A stretch of 64,000 nucleotides of DNA from Dubosiella muris (GTDB lineage Bacteria; Bacillota_I; Bacilli_A; Erysipelotrichales; Erysipelotrichaceae), in contig NZ_SRYG01000011.1 of NCBI RefSeq assembly GCF_004793885.1, positions 1 to 64,000 of the forward strand. The letters run 5' to 3'. Positions within the stretch are counted from its first letter, which is position 1; the number at the start of each line of letters is the position of its first letter. Below the pieces are notes generated by a model that had not been told where the DNA came from, searched no databases, and was given only the letters and a program-made list of their open reading frames with translations. The translations under genes and the position numbers were made by a program. Positions 14,668 through 24,054 of the stretch are shown piece by piece.

Positions 14668-16035
14668 TTATTTCCTCCCATTTTTTGGATCGACATCGAC
14701 ATATCGACCATTCATGCAAGCCATACAGCTCGCAGGCCCTACACACAACCGAAACGCGTCCTCGTCCAAAAACCGAATCGAATCCGCGCCAAACAACTGG
14801 CACATTTCCTCGTCTGTGTACCGGGCCGCCGCCAGCTGCCCGGCTCGCGCCTCTTCATAGCCATACACGCAAGGATGGGCAATCCGCGGCGAGGCGATCC
14901 GCAAATGCACCTCGGAAGCGCCCGCCTCCTTCATCAGCTGGCAAAGCCGTTTCGCCGTGAACCCTTTGACAAGCGAATCGTCCACCAAATACACCCGCTT
15001 TCCACGCACGATGGAAGAAATCGCGTTCAGCCGCGTGCGAATGCCTTGTTCGCGCTGCTGCGCGGAAGGGCGAATGTACGTCGAGCCAATGTAGCGGTTT
15101 TTAATCAACCCGATCTCGTACGGCTTGTTCAAAGCGCGCGCGAACGCCGCCGCCGCGCTCATCGCCGTATCGGGCACCCCAACCACGATATCCGCATCCA
15201 CCGTTTCTTCTTCCGCCAGCAAAATGCCGCAATCTTCCCGCACGGCGTGCACGTTCCGGTTTTCAAGCATGCTGTCCGGTCTGGCGTAGTACACGTACTC
15301 CATCGCGCAAGGGCGCGCCGGCTCTCCGTCCCCGGTTTCAAAGCTTTGCGCCCCTTCCAGGCCCAGCCGGATCAGCTCGCCCGGCCGCACTTCCCGCATC
15401 GAGTCGATATCGAGCATCGTAAACGCCGCGCTTTCGCTGGCGACCACCGTGGACGCGCCGCTTTGGGCGATCCAAAGCGGATGGATACCGTCGGGCGAGC
15501 GCATCGCGTACATCGTGTTTTTCGTCATGACGACAAACGTGTACGAGCCTTCCAGCTTCGAGCACGCTTGCATGATCTTCTCAAACAAATGACCCGGATA
15601 AAACTGGATCAAATGCGCGATCAGCTCCGCGTCGCTTACGCCTTGGAAAATCAATCCATCCGCTTCCATCGCGTCCCGCAGCGCCGCCGCGTTTTGAATC
15701 GTGCCCGTTGTCGCGATCGCGAAATGCCCCTGGTGGGCCCGCACGACGATTGGCTGCACATTTTCCAAATCCCGATCCTGCGCCGACGCAAGACGCACAT
15801 GCCCCAGCGCGCTGCATCCATTCAGTTCCGCCAAAACGCCCTCTTGGAAAATCTCGCTCAGCATCCCGTTGTTTTTTTCGCACACGACCCGCTCGCCATC
15901 CGTGCACGCCATGCCTGCCGCGTCCTGGCCGCGATGCTGCAAGGAATGAAGCACGTAATACAAGGCGCGCGCCGCGTCGTTCATGTGGTAAATCGCGCCC
16001 AGCGCGGACAGGCTTTGCGGTTCAAACCGGTTCAT
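14668..16035 (-). CDS. purF: PurF-like amidophosphoribosyltransferase with degenerate glutaminase site
   Basis: PurF makes phosphoribosylamine from PRPP, normally with ammonia released from glutamine by an N-terminal Cys. This 455-residue protein keeps the fold ([34 protein letters not shown]) and the four likely Fe-S ligands C243, C389, C437 and C440. At the place of the catalytic cysteine (ECGVFGI in B. subtilis) it has S10 in LSALGAI, codon TCC at 16006-16008. The oxyanion AHNGN reads ATTGT (Asn to T110), HVRYATAG reads HVRLASAQ, and the PRPP loop has F359 where Thr is usual. It may be ammonia-dependent, impaired, or a divergent paralogue. It overlaps purL by four bases. Confidence 0.85.
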   Translation of the reverse strand: MNRFEPQSLSALGAIYHMNDAARALYYVLHSLQHRGQDAAGMACTDGERVVCEKNNGMLSEIFQEGVLAELNGCSALGHVRLASAQDRDLENVQPIVVRAHQGHFAIATTGTIQNAAALRDAMEADGLIFQGVSDAELIAHLIQFYPGHLFEKIMQACSKLEGSYTFVVMTKNTMYAMRSPDGIHPLWIAQSGASTVVASESAAFTMLDIDSMREVRPGELIRLGLEGAQSFETGDGEPARPCAMEYVYYARPDSMLENRNVHAVREDCGILLAEEETVDADIVVGVPDTAMSAAAAFARALNKPYEIGLIKNRYIGSTYIRPSAQQREQGIRTRLNAISSIVRGKRVYLVDDSLVKGFTAKRLCQLMKEAGASEVHLRIASPRIAHPCVYGYEEARAGQLAAARYTDEEMCQLFGADSIRFLDEDAFRLCVGPASCMACMNGRYVDVDPKNGRK

Positions 16036-19000
16036 CCGTTTTTCTTGTGCGTGAAGAACCGCACGCCGTTCGCGAAAATATTTTGGTCTTTGTCGCCGGA
16101 AATGTTTTGGAACAAGCCCGGCTCGTACCGCTCGCTATGCCCCATCTTTCCGAAAATATGTCCATCTTCGCTGACGATGCCTTCGATCGCCCACGAAGAA
16201 CCATTTAAATTATCCAAGCCATCCATCGTCGGCGCGCCTTCCTCGTTGACATACTGCGTCGCGATTTGTCCATGACGCGCCAGCTTGCGCAGCACGGCTT
16301 CGTCCGCCACGAATTTTCCCTCGCCATGCGATACGGCCACGCTATGCACGGCGCCTGGAACAAAGCTGGACAGCCAAGGCGAGTGCACGGACGTCACGCG
16401 GGTTCTGGCGATATGGGAAATATGCCGGTTGATGTCATTTCGGAACAACGTCGGCGATTTTTGATCGAGCGCCTCAATGTCGCCATAAGGAAGCAAACCC
16501 GATTTAATCAAAGCCTGGAATCCGTTGCAGATGCCAAGAATGAGTCCCTCGTTTTCCCGCATCGTCTGGATGGCGCGCCAGATTTTTGGATTGCGCAGCA
16601 CGCTGGCGATAAATTTTCCGGATCCGTCCGGCTCGTCGCCGCTGCTGAATCCACCCACGATCATCAGGATTTGCGCCGATTCGATCGCCCTGGCCAGCTT
16701 GTCGATGCTTTCCTCGATATCGGCAACCGTCAAGTTGTTGAAAACGACCATCTCTACCTCGGCGCCGGCCCGCTCAAACTGCTGCGCCGTGTCGAATTCA
16801 CAGTTTTGTCCCGGGAACACCGGAATGACGACTTTCGGCACATCGACCACTTTCCGCGACAACGGACACGTTTTTTCGTAAAGCGGCGTGTCGATGACCG
16901 CCTCGCTTCGCTCGTTGACGATGCGCGGATACAAATCGCGGTAGCGTCGTTCCCACGCTTCGATGGCCTTGTCGATCGAAATCGTCTCGTCGTTGATCGT
17001 AATCTCGTTCGTATCGTTGACAATGCCCATAAGCGAGAACGCCGGATCCTGAATCGTTTCCGTCGTTTCGACAAGCAGCGAGCCGATCTTTGGTGCGAAC
17101 ACGTCTTCGGATGTGCGCAGTGCAACGCCAAGCTTGTTGCCAAACGCCATTTCGCATACCGTCGCGGCGATGCCGCCATCCTTGATCGACTTGGCCGCCA
17201 CGATTTGGCCTTTTTTCATTCGATTCAGCACATTGTCGAAGTTTCTTTTCAGCTGCTCGTAGTTCGGAACGTGTCCCGCTTTCGGCTCGTGCCGCACCAG
17301 ATACACGTAATTTCCCGCTTTTTTCAAAGGCGCGGACACGATATCCTGGGTTTTGGCGGTTTTCACCGCGAACGTGATCAACGTCGGCGGCACATGCAAG
17401 TCGTTGAACGTGCCCGACATGCTGTCCTTGCCGCCAATGGCCGGCGTCTCGAACGCGAGCTGGGCGTCAATCAGTCCCAGCAGAGCCTGGAACGGATTCC
17501 CCCATTTCTTCGGATCCGCGCCAAGCCGCTCAAAGTATTCCTGATTGGACAGACGCGCCCCTTTGTAGTCGACTCCCATCGCGACCAGACGGGCGAGCGC
17601 CTCGACAACCGAGTAGCTCGCGCCCAAATAAGGCGAATACTTCGAAAGCGCCGGATCGTATCCGTACGTCATCGCGGAGCACGTGTCGGTCCATCCCAGC
17701 ACCGGAAGCTTTTGAACGGATCCTTCTTCCGGCGTGAGCTGGTACTTGCCGCCAAACGGCATGAGAACCGTCGACTTTCCAATCGTGGCGTCGAACATTT
17801 CCGCCAAACCGATTTGGGAAGCGACATTCGGCAATCCGAGCACTTCGGCAATCGAAGCCGCCTGCGGGCCAAATGGATCGCTTTCGTATTCCGATGGCGC
17901 CACGTCAACGTCCTGATGCTGGCGCACGCCATTCGTGTCAAGAAACGCGCGCGACATGTCGACAATCGTCTTTCCTCTCCATGTCATGACGAGGCGGTTC
18001 GTGTCGGTCACCGTCGCCACCTGCACGCCGCCTAGGTTTTCCTTGTGGCACTCTTCCAAAAACCGGTCGAGATCCGCGGCCCGGATGCACACCGCCATCC
18101 GCTCCTGGCTTTCGGAAATCGCCAGCTCGGTTCCATCGAGCCCCTCGTATTTCACCGGCACGACATCCAGGTCGATATCGAGTCCGTCGGCCAGTTCCCC
18201 GACCGCGACGCTGACGCCGCCGGCGCCAAAGTCGTTCGCTTTTTTAATGAGCGTCGTCGCTTTGGGATTGCGGAACAAGCGCTGAAGTTTGCGCTCGATG
18301 AGCGCATTGCCTTTTTGCACTTCGCTGCTGCATTTTTCCAGCGACGTGTCGTTGTGTTCCTTGCTCGAACCGGTCGCCCCGCCAATGCCATCCCGGCCCG
18401 TCGCCCCGCCAATGAGCACGATGATGTCGCCTGGTTCCGGTTTTTCGCGCTTGACGTGGCTTTTTGGAGCGGCGCCTACGACGCCGCCGACTTCCATGCG
18501 TTTGGCAACATAGCCGTCGTCGTAAATTTCCTCGACGAACGTCGTCGCCAGTCCAATTTGATTTCCATACGAGGAATACCCATGGGCGGCCTGCTTCGAA
18601 ATCTTGGATTGCGGCAGCTTGTGGGCGAGCGTTTCGGCAATCGGTTTGGTGATGTCGCCCGCGCCCGTGATACGCATCGCCTGGTAGACGTAGCTTCGTC
18701 CGGAGAGCGGATCGCGGATGGCGCCGCCGATGCACGTGCTCGCGCCGCCAAACGGCTCGATTTCGGTTGGATGGTTGTGCGTCTCGTTTTTGAACATGAG
18801 CAGCCAGTCTTCGTCTTTTCCGTCGACGTCGACTTTGATTTCAATGGAGCAGGCGTTGATCTCGTCGCTAACTTCCATGTCGTCGAGCTTGCCTTCCTGG
18901 CGCAAGTGCTTGCCCGCGATCGTCGCCATATCCATCAGCGTGGACGGTTTTTTGTTTTGGTGCACCTTTTCGCGCAAGGCGACGTAGTTGTCGTACGATT

Positions 19001-19733
19001 TTTGCAGTTCCTCCTGCAGTTTGTTTTCGTGGAACGTCACGTTTTCCAAAACGGTTTCAAACGTCGTGTGGCGGCAGTGATCGGACCAGTACGTGTCCAG
19101 CACGCGGATCTCGGTCATGGTCGGATCGCGTCGTTCCTCGTTTTTAAAGTAGTTTTGCACGAAGGCGATGTCTTCGTGGGACATGGCCAAACCAAGCGTC
19201 TGGCGCAATTTTTCGAGCGCGTCGTCGTCCATCGCCGTAAAGCCCTCGATGACCGGCACATCCTCGATTGCCACATCCTGGTCGTCTTCCAAAACGGAAA
19301 GGTCCTTTTCGCGCGCTTCCACCGGGTTGATCATGTACGTTTTGATCGCTTCGACTTGCTCGTCGTCCACGTTGTCGAACACAAGCAGCGTTCCGGAATG
19401 TATCGTGACCGCCGGCTTGCTGTTGAGGAGCATCAGACACTGGGTCGCGGAATCGGCCCGCTGGTCGTACTGGCCCGGCAAAAATTCGTACGCCAGAAAC
19501 TTGCGTCCATCCAGATCGACATGGTCGAGCACTTTGTCGGTGACGATTTCCGAGCAAACCTGCGACTTGAGCAGCTCGATATCTTCCGGATCGGCGCCGA
19601 ACACATCGTAAATGTTGTAGCGTTCCACCTTGAAGTCGTCGCGTAAGCCAAACGACTGCTTCAACTCCGCGGTCAGCGACTCGCTTTCCACTTGAAACCG
19701 GTCTTTTTTACAAACAAATATTCTTTGATCCAT
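16032..19733 (-). CDS. purL: Phosphoribosylformylglycinamidine synthase, fused synthetase and glutaminase
   Basis: This 1233-residue enzyme converts FGAR to FGAM with ATP and glutamine. It is the long single-chain type (PurL and PurQ in one), as in clostridia and proteobacteria, not the split PurS/L/Q of Bacillus. The synthetase halves show KNETHNHPTEIEPFGG, GGATGRDGIGG, DFGAGG and the repeat GGKDSMSGTF. The C-terminal class I glutaminase (about 975-1233) has FPGQNCEFD, the nucleophile Cys in GICNGFQ, and SHGEGKF. Its glutaminase looks intact, in contrast to the neighbouring PurF. Confidence 0.96.
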   Translation of the reverse strand: MDQRIFVCKKDRFQVESESLTAELKQSFGLRDDFKVERYNIYDVFGADPEDIELLKSQVCSEIVTDKVLDHVDLDGRKFLAYEFLPGQYDQRADSATQCLMLLNSKPAVTIHSGTLLVFDNVDDEQVEAIKTYMINPVEAREKDLSVLEDDQDVAIEDVPVIEGFTAMDDDALEKLRQTLGLAMSHEDIAFVQNYFKNEERRDPTMTEIRVLDTYWSDHCRHTTFETVLENVTFHENKLQEELQKSYDNYVALREKVHQNKKPSTLMDMATIAGKHLRQEGKLDDMEVSDEINACSIEIKVDVDGKDEDWLLMFKNETHNHPTEIEPFGGASTCIGGAIRDPLSGRSYVYQAMRITGAGDITKPIAETLAHKLPQSKISKQAAHGYSSYGNQIGLATTFVEEIYDDGYVAKRMEVGGVVGAAPKSHVKREKPEPGDIIVLIGGATGRDGIGGATGSSKEHNDTSLEKCSSEVQKGNALIERKLQRLFRNPKATTLIKKANDFGAGGVSVAVGELADGLDIDLDVVPVKYEGLDGTELAISESQERMAVCIRAADLDRFLEECHKENLGGVQVATVTDTNRLVMTWRGKTIVDMSRAFLDTNGVRQHQDVDVAPSEYESDPFGPQAASIAEVLGLPNVASQIGLAEMFDATIGKSTVLMPFGGKYQLTPEEGSVQKLPVLGWTDTCSAMTYGYDPALSKYSPYLGASYSVVEALARLVAMGVDYKGARLSNQEYFERLGADPKKWGNPFQALLGLIDAQLAFETPAIGGKDSMSGTFNDLHVPPTLITFAVKTAKTQDIVSAPLKKAGNYVYLVRHEPKAGHVPNYEQLKRNFDNVLNRMKKGQIVAAKSIKDGGIAATVCEMAFGNKLGVALRTSEDVFAPKIGSLLVETTETIQDPAFSLMGIVNDTNEITINDETISIDKAIEAWERRYRDLYPRIVNERSEAVIDTPLYEKTCPLSRKVVDVPKVVIPVFPGQNCEFDTAQQFERAGAEVEMVVFNNLTVADIEESIDKLARAIESAQILMIVGGFSSGDEPDGSGKFIASVLRNPKIWRAIQTMRENEGLILGICNGFQALIKSGLLPYGDIEALDQKSPTLFRNDINRHISHIARTRVTSVHSPWLSSFVPGAVHSVAVSHGEGKFVADEAVLRKLARHGQIATQYVNEEGAPTMDGLDNLNGSSWAIEGIVSEDGHIFGKMGHSERYEPGLFQNISGDKDQNIFANGVRFFTHKKNG

Positions 19734-19748
19734 TTTTTTCTCCTCGTT

Positions 19749-20237
19749 TTACTCCACAATCGAATCGGCAAGCACCTTTTTTGCCTGCGCCTCTTTAAAC
19801 GCCTCGACTTCTTTTTGCACGGCCGGATCCGCCAGCCCAATCATCTGACAAGCCAGAATCGCCGCGTTTTTCGCGCCCGCTTTTCCGATCGCGACTGTCG
19901 CCACCGGCACGCCGGCTGGCATTTGCACGGTCGACAGCAGCGAATCCATGCCGCCCAGCGCGCTGGTCTGGATCGGGATCCCGATCACCGGCAATGGCGT
20001 GGAGCTGGCCAAAACGCCGGCCAGATGGGCGGCGCCGCCCGCCGCGGCGATGATCACCTGGATTCCGCGTTCTTTCGCGTTTCTCGACAACTCCAACACC
20101 GCGTCCGGCGTCCGGTGGGCGCTCAGCACCCGCACTTCATAGCCGACATGCATTTCGTCAAGCTGCGCCATGCATCCTTCCATGGCTGGCATATCCGAAC
20201 GCGATCCCATCACAATTAGAACTCTTGGTTTTTCCAT
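19749..20237 (-). CDS. purE: N5-carboxyaminoimidazole ribonucleotide mutase
   Basis: This 162-residue class I PurE opens with IVMGSRSDMPAME and has LSAHRTPD, AAAGGAAHLAGV and GIPIQ. It moves the carboxyl group of N5-CAIR to C4 of the ring. Class I enzymes normally work with PurK, which is not in this window; purC, purB and purD are also absent and must lie elsewhere. It is first in the operon, 15 bases before purL, behind an attenuator-like leader. Confidence 0.95.
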   Translation of the reverse strand: MEKPRVLIVMGSRSDMPAMEGCMAQLDEMHVGYEVRVLSAHRTPDAVLELSRNAKERGIQVIIAAAGGAAHLAGVLASSTPLPVIGIPIQTSALGGMDSLLSTVQMPAGVPVATVAIGKAGAKNAAILACQMIGLADPAVQKEVEAFKEAQAKKVLADSIVE

Positions 20238-20258
20238 ACACTCTACCTTTCCTTCCGC

Positions 20259-20364
20259 AAAAAAAGCGCACCTATATTAGGCACGCTTCAAATGACCAGT
20301 TCATCTTCACTTGTTGCTTTAATCTTGTTAAGACCATAATCAAGACCCTCCAACAACTTTCTGC
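20259..20364 (-). promoter_or_regulatory. Leader of the pur operon with an attenuator-like terminator
   Basis: The transcript from about 20364 has a hairpin around TCTTGATTATGGTCTTAACA, then a terminator just before purE: AGCGTGCCT / AGGTGCGCT (20265-20287, with G-U pairs) followed by seven T (20259-20265). A ten-codon ORF M-N-W-S-F-E-A-C-L-I runs into the terminator and stops in its loop. Control by leader translation or an unrecognised riboswitch is possible. I see no known purine, PRPP or ZTP aptamer core. Confidence 0.5.
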
Positions 20365-20370
20365 GAAATC

Positions 20371-20399
20371 ATTCTACATGATTTTTGCACTTTTGACAA
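20371..20399 (-). promoter_or_regulatory. Promoter of the purine operon
   Basis: On the minus strand TTGTCA (20394-20399) is 17 bases from TAGAAT (20371-20376). It lies between the rsmI terminator and the pur leader. Confidence 0.7.
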
Positions 20400-20457
20400 T
20401 TTTTTTCCGCGATTTCTCCATTTTTCGAAATACGAAACCGCTTTCTCTTCCGCCTTC

Positions 20458-20483
20458 AAAAAAACCTGGAAAACAAATCCAGG
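20458..20483 (-). terminator. Terminator after rsmI
   Basis: CCTGGA / TCCAGG (20465-20483, seven-base loop) is followed by seven T on the minus strand (20458-20464). Confidence 0.85.
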
Positions 20484-20491
20484 CTCTTCTT

Positions 20492-21370
20492 CTATTCTTC
20501 TTCCTTTTTCGCGCGCATCACGCGCTGGTACAATTCGTTTTTCGAAAGATTCAAATCCTTGGCGGTTTGCTGGATCGCTTTTTTCGTCGTCATTCCCTCG
20601 CTTTGATAGCGCGCCACGACGTCCAGCGCCTCGTCCATCGACACACTCGTGTCCTGTTTTGGCGCCCCTTCGACGACGACGACCATCTCGCCCTTCAACC
20701 CGTCGCAGCTCTGGCGGATCTCGTCCACACGACCTCGCAAAAACTCCTCATGAAGCTTCGTGATTTCGCGTCCCAGGCACATCGCCCGATTGCCAAACAC
20801 GGCATACAAATCGTCCAGCATCGCCTGAATGCGGTGCGGCGCCTCGTAAAAGACGATCGTGTACGGAAAGTCACGCAGCGCTTCGAGCTGCTTCACCCGT
20901 TTTGTCGTCTTGGCGTCCAGAAAGCCGTAAAACAAGTAGTGGCGCGCGTCCAGTCCGCTGGCGACTAGCGCGTCCAACGCCGCGTTGGGCCCGGAAACCG
21001 GAATCACGGCGATGTCGTGCTCAACGCAGGTGCGCACAAGTTTTTGCCCGGGATCCGATACGAGCGGATAGCCGGCGTCCGAAATGACCGCCACGCTTTC
21101 GCCCGCCTCCAGACGGTCCAGGATTTTCGGAATGCTGACGTCCTGGTTGTGCTCGTGGTGGGAAAGAAGCGGCTTTGAAATTTCAAAGTGCTTGAGCAGC
21201 TTTCCGGAATTGCGCGTGTCTTCGCAGGCGATCCAGTCAACGGCTTTCAATGTCTCGATGGCGCGCGGGCTCATTTCGGAAAGGTTGCCAATCGGCGTCG
21301 GCACTAAATAAAGGGCGCTTTTTTGTTCGCTAAAGCTTTTTTGCTTGTTCATGCCGTTGTCGTTTTTCAT
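20492..21370 (-). CDS. rsmI: 16S rRNA (cytidine1402-2'-O)-methyltransferase
   Basis: This SAM-dependent tetrapyrrole-methylase-fold enzyme methylates the 2'-OH of C1402 in the ribosomal decoding centre. Motifs: LYLVPTPIGNLSEMSPRAI, ACEDTRNSGKLLKHF, LSHHEHN, ISDAGYPLVSDPG, VSGPNAALDALVASG and FYEAPHRI. About 292 residues from the ATG at 21370 (AGG upstream); an ATG at 21352 is equally possible. The start overlaps the end of ricT. It is last of tmk-holB-ricT-rsmI, the same order as in Bacillus with yaaQ, yaaR and yabA missing. Confidence 0.94.
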   Translation of the reverse strand: MKNDNGMNKQKSFSEQKSALYLVPTPIGNLSEMSPRAIETLKAVDWIACEDTRNSGKLLKHFEISKPLLSHHEHNQDVSIPKILDRLEAGESVAVISDAGYPLVSDPGQKLVRTCVEHDIAVIPVSGPNAALDALVASGLDARHYLFYGFLDAKTTKRVKQLEALRDFPYTIVFYEAPHRIQAMLDDLYAVFGNRAMCLGREITKLHEEFLRGRVDEIRQSCDGLKGEMVVVVEGAPKQDTSVSMDEALDVVARYQSEGMTTKKAIQQTAKDLNLSKNELYQRVMRAKKEEE

Positions 21371-22397
21371 GTTTCGCCTGTCTTTCTTTGCCGGCAGCCC
21401 GGTTTGGCTTGTCGCCTTTTCCGCCACGTTCGGTTCGTCCGGCTTTCGCGGATCGGTTTGGTCGCTCGTGTTTTGCCGGTTTTTCCCTAACGGATTCCGG
21501 TTCCCTTTCCTTTCGAGCTTCCTTTTTCGGCTCTTTTTTTGGTTCCTTTTTGACCGGCTTTTCCGCTACGCCTTCCATATCCGGCCAAAGCTCGGCGAAG
21601 GAAACGAATTTCACTTCCTCCTTGTTTTCGAGTTTCGCCTGTTTTTGGAGCACGTTCATGCTGGAAATGCGGTACTTGTTCCCTTCGTATGTGATGTGGG
21701 AGTTTATTTTTGGCAGTCCTTTGCGCAATTCCGTGTACTCGTCGTTTTCATAGCGCAAGCAGCACATAAGCTTGCCGCACTGTCCCGACAACTTGGAAAT
21801 GTTCAGCGCGAGCAGCTGGTTTTTCGCCATGTTAATTGACACCGTGTCGAAATCGGAGAGGAACCGGCTGCAGCAGCATTCCATGCCGCAGTTGCCGATG
21901 CCGCCGACCATTTTCGCCTTGTTGCGCGGACCGACTTGCCGCAATTCGATGCGGCAATGCAGCTGGTGCGCCAAATCTTTGAGCAGCTGGCGGAAATCGA
22001 CGCGCTCGTCGGAAATGTACGTGAAAATGACTTTCGCGCAGTCCAGCGTGTACTCGCAGCTGATCAGGTGCATGTCCAAATCGAGTTTGCGAATGCATTC
22101 GTGGCAGACGACCATCGCCTTTTTCGCTTTCTCTTTGTTGCGTTCCTTTTGATCGAGATCGTCTTGCGTCGCCTTGCGCAAGATGGGCTTGCATTCGCCT
22201 TTGACTTTTTTCTCGTCGTACGCCAAGGTCGGCACGCAAACTTTCCCGATTTCCTGTCCCCGTACCGTTTCCACGATGACGTAGTCGTTCACATGGTATT
22301 TTTCATGCGAGCCGAACGAATACGGTTTTTTGCTTTCTTCAAATTGTATATAAACCAAATAAGGGAATTTCGATTCCACCTTTTCGTTTTCTTTCAT
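21330..22397 (-). CDS. ricT: PSP1-domain protein, RicT/YaaT family
   Basis: A 355-residue protein with a PSP1 domain (about 10-270) followed by a Lys/Glu/Arg-rich tail of about 85 residues (KKEPKKEPKKEARKE and on). The cysteine set typical of RicT is present: C in VCHEC, and GNCGMECCCSRFL and GQCGKLMCCLRYE near the centre. In B. subtilis RicT joins RicA and RicF in an Fe-S complex that aids RNase Y. No ricA or ricF is in this window. The start ATG 22397 overlaps the holB stop (ATGA). The basic tail is low-complexity and may bind RNA. Confidence 0.88.
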   Translation of the reverse strand: MKENEKVESKFPYLVYIQFEESKKPYSFGSHEKYHVNDYVIVETVRGQEIGKVCVPTLAYDEKKVKGECKPILRKATQDDLDQKERNKEKAKKAMVVCHECIRKLDLDMHLISCEYTLDCAKVIFTYISDERVDFRQLLKDLAHQLHCRIELRQVGPRNKAKMVGGIGNCGMECCCSRFLSDFDTVSINMAKNQLLALNISKLSGQCGKLMCCLRYENDEYTELRKGLPKINSHITYEGNKYRISSMNVLQKQAKLENKEEVKFVSFAELWPDMEGVAEKPVKKEPKKEPKKEARKEREPESVREKPAKHERPNRSAKAGRTERGGKGDKPNRAAGKERQAKHEKRQRHEQAKKL

Positions 22398-23323
22398 TTC
22401 CTCACAACCTTTCTGACGCGCGCGTACACTTTGTCCAGACACAAAGCCAGATCCACCGGCCGGTTCAGCACGTCGAGCGTTTCGATCAAAATCGCCGTCA
22501 CGCCGATTTTTTGCTCAAAATCGAGCGGCGCGATGTCGGCGCGCTTTATATAATAGAGCAGCCACAGTAGCCAGAGCCGAACCCACTCCTTTGTCGTGTT
22601 CGGCCCCTTTGCCGGAAACACTTCTTTTTGCATATGATAAACGGCGACGACGGAATGGATGTTTTCCAAAAACTCGCGCGCGCCTTCATGAATCGTTTCA
22701 AACGCTTCCTGCTCGAGCCACGTTTTCGCGTCCTCCAGCGAATAGCCGGCCGAAGCGAGCATCTTCGCGTTCTCCTCGGATGTGATCGCAAGCAAGCCTT
22801 CCTTGACGTAGCGCGCCGCGCCGGGACGAAATTGAATGAGCTGGCAGCGGGACTGAATCGTCGTCAACGTGTTGCCGGGATTTTCAACGAGCAAAATGCC
22901 GAACAAATTGTCGCCGGGTTCTTCAAGAAACTTGAGCAGCGCGTTGGAGGCGTCCGGCGTCGCCTTGTCGAATCCGTCGAGCACGTACACCCGTTTTCCG
23001 CCTTTTTCCATGGCGGTGACGGAAAATTTTTGCTGCAGGGCCAAAATGTCCTTTTTCTTGATTCGATCCAGCTCGACCCATTCCACGTCGATGGATTCCC
23101 GCGCGGCGTATCGGCGGCACGACGGACATGTCATGCACGCGAATCCGTCCTCGTCGGGGTGCGGGCAAAACAAGCTTTGCACAAACAGCAGGGCCGTTTC
23201 TTTCGTTTCCGCGCTTTTCGGCCCGGCAAACATGTACGCGTGGGCGATGCGCGCCTGCTTCAACGCCCGGGACAACGTGCGGTATACGACGGGCTGGTTT
23301 TTTTTGAACGTGGCTTTATCCAT
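22394..23323 (-). CDS. holB: DNA polymerase III subunit delta prime
   Basis: A clamp-loader subunit of 309 residues. It has the AAA+ fold: AHAYMFAGPKSAETKETA where a Walker A would be (degenerate, as usual for delta prime), a four-Cys zinc module (CPHPDEDGFACMTCPSC), YVLDGFDKATPDASNALLKFLEEP and the TTIQSRCQ sensor with arginine finger. It overlaps tmk by eight bases and ricT by four. Confidence 0.92.
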   Translation of the reverse strand: MDKATFKKNQPVVYRTLSRALKQARIAHAYMFAGPKSAETKETALLFVQSLFCPHPDEDGFACMTCPSCRRYAARESIDVEWVELDRIKKKDILALQQKFSVTAMEKGGKRVYVLDGFDKATPDASNALLKFLEEPGDNLFGILLVENPGNTLTTIQSRCQLIQFRPGAARYVKEGLLAITSEENAKMLASAGYSLEDAKTWLEQEAFETIHEGAREFLENIHSVVAVYHMQKEVFPAKGPNTTKEWVRLWLLWLLYYIKRADIAPLDFEQKIGVTAILIETLDVLNRPVDLALCLDKVYARVRKVVRK

Positions 23324-23942
23324 AAATGACCGACTCGATGACTTTCATGGCCGCGTCCGTCACTTCCTCGATCGAACCGGAGGCGTCAATTTTGACAATG
23401 CGGTCCGGATCGCGTAAAACAAGCTTCTCATACCCTTCCCGCACACGTTGATGAAACGCGTCATCTTCCCGATCAAGACGGTTTTTTTCTCCTCGCCGGC
23501 CCATCCGCGCCATGGCGGTTTCATTGTCGATGGCTAAAAAAATCGTCCGGTCCGGCATAAAATCGTCGATCGCGAACCGGTTGAGTCGTTCGACTTCTTC
23601 GATTCCCAATCCGCGCCCGATGCCCTGGTACGCCAGCGAGGAATCGAGAAAACGGTCGCACAACACGATTTTTCCTTGTTCGAGCGCCGGCGCGACGATA
23701 TCGACAAGATGCTGCCGGCGCGCCGCCGCGTACAAGATGGCTTCGGTGCGCGCGTCCATATCGGTGTTGCCGGGATCCAGAAGCAAGTCGCGAATGCGCT
23801 CGGCGATCCGGCTTCCGCCTGGTTCGCGCGTGTAGACGACTTCGTGTCCAAGCGCCTTCAACCGCTCGACGCACGCTTGGGCGATTGTCGTTTTTCCGGC
23901 GCCGTCGTTGCCTTCCAATGTAATAAAAAAACCTTGCTTCAT
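23316..23942 (-). CDS. tmk: Thymidylate kinase
   Basis: This 208-residue dTMP kinase supplies dTDP for DNA synthesis. It has the P-loop LEGNDGAGKTT (9-19), the dTMP-binding TREPGGSRIAE, the DR motif in LCDRFLDSSLAYQG, and a LID region (RRGEKNRLDRED). It is first of tmk-holB-ricT-rsmI, with an AAGGAG ribosome site and a divergent SRAP gene upstream. Confidence 0.96.
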   Translation of the reverse strand: MKQGFFITLEGNDGAGKTTIAQACVERLKALGHEVVYTREPGGSRIAERIRDLLLDPGNTDMDARTEAILYAAARRQHLVDIVAPALEQGKIVLCDRFLDSSLAYQGIGRGLGIEEVERLNRFAIDDFMPDRTIFLAIDNETAMARMGRRGEKNRLDREDDAFHQRVREGYEKLVLRDPDRIVKIDASGSIEEVTDAAMKVIESVIYG

Positions 23943-24020
23943 GCTCTCATCTCCTTCGTTTTACTGTATCATATTTTTTCTTTTTGTGTCATCTTTTGTG
24001 TGTTCCAATTCAAAAACAAC

Positions 24021-24026
24021 TATAAT
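24021..24026 (+). promoter_or_regulatory. -10 element upstream of the SRAP gene
   Basis: TATAAT at 24021-24026, with a weak TTGTGT 19 bases upstream, in the gap divergent from tmk. Confidence 0.45.
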
Positions 24027-24054
24027 AGAAAAAGAGAGGAGAAACGAACCAGCA

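Noticed and set aside
18045-19646. Open frame of 533 codons on the plus strand opposite purL, and one of 466 codons opposite purF (14875-16275)
   Set aside because: They are antisense to well-conserved genes, arise from GC-biased third positions, show Arg/His/Phe-rich nonsense composition and have no ribosome sites.
20290-20364. Guanine riboswitch in the pur leader
   Set aside because: A short CTTGATTATG resembles one segment, but the TTTCTACC-type junction core and the paired loops are missing.
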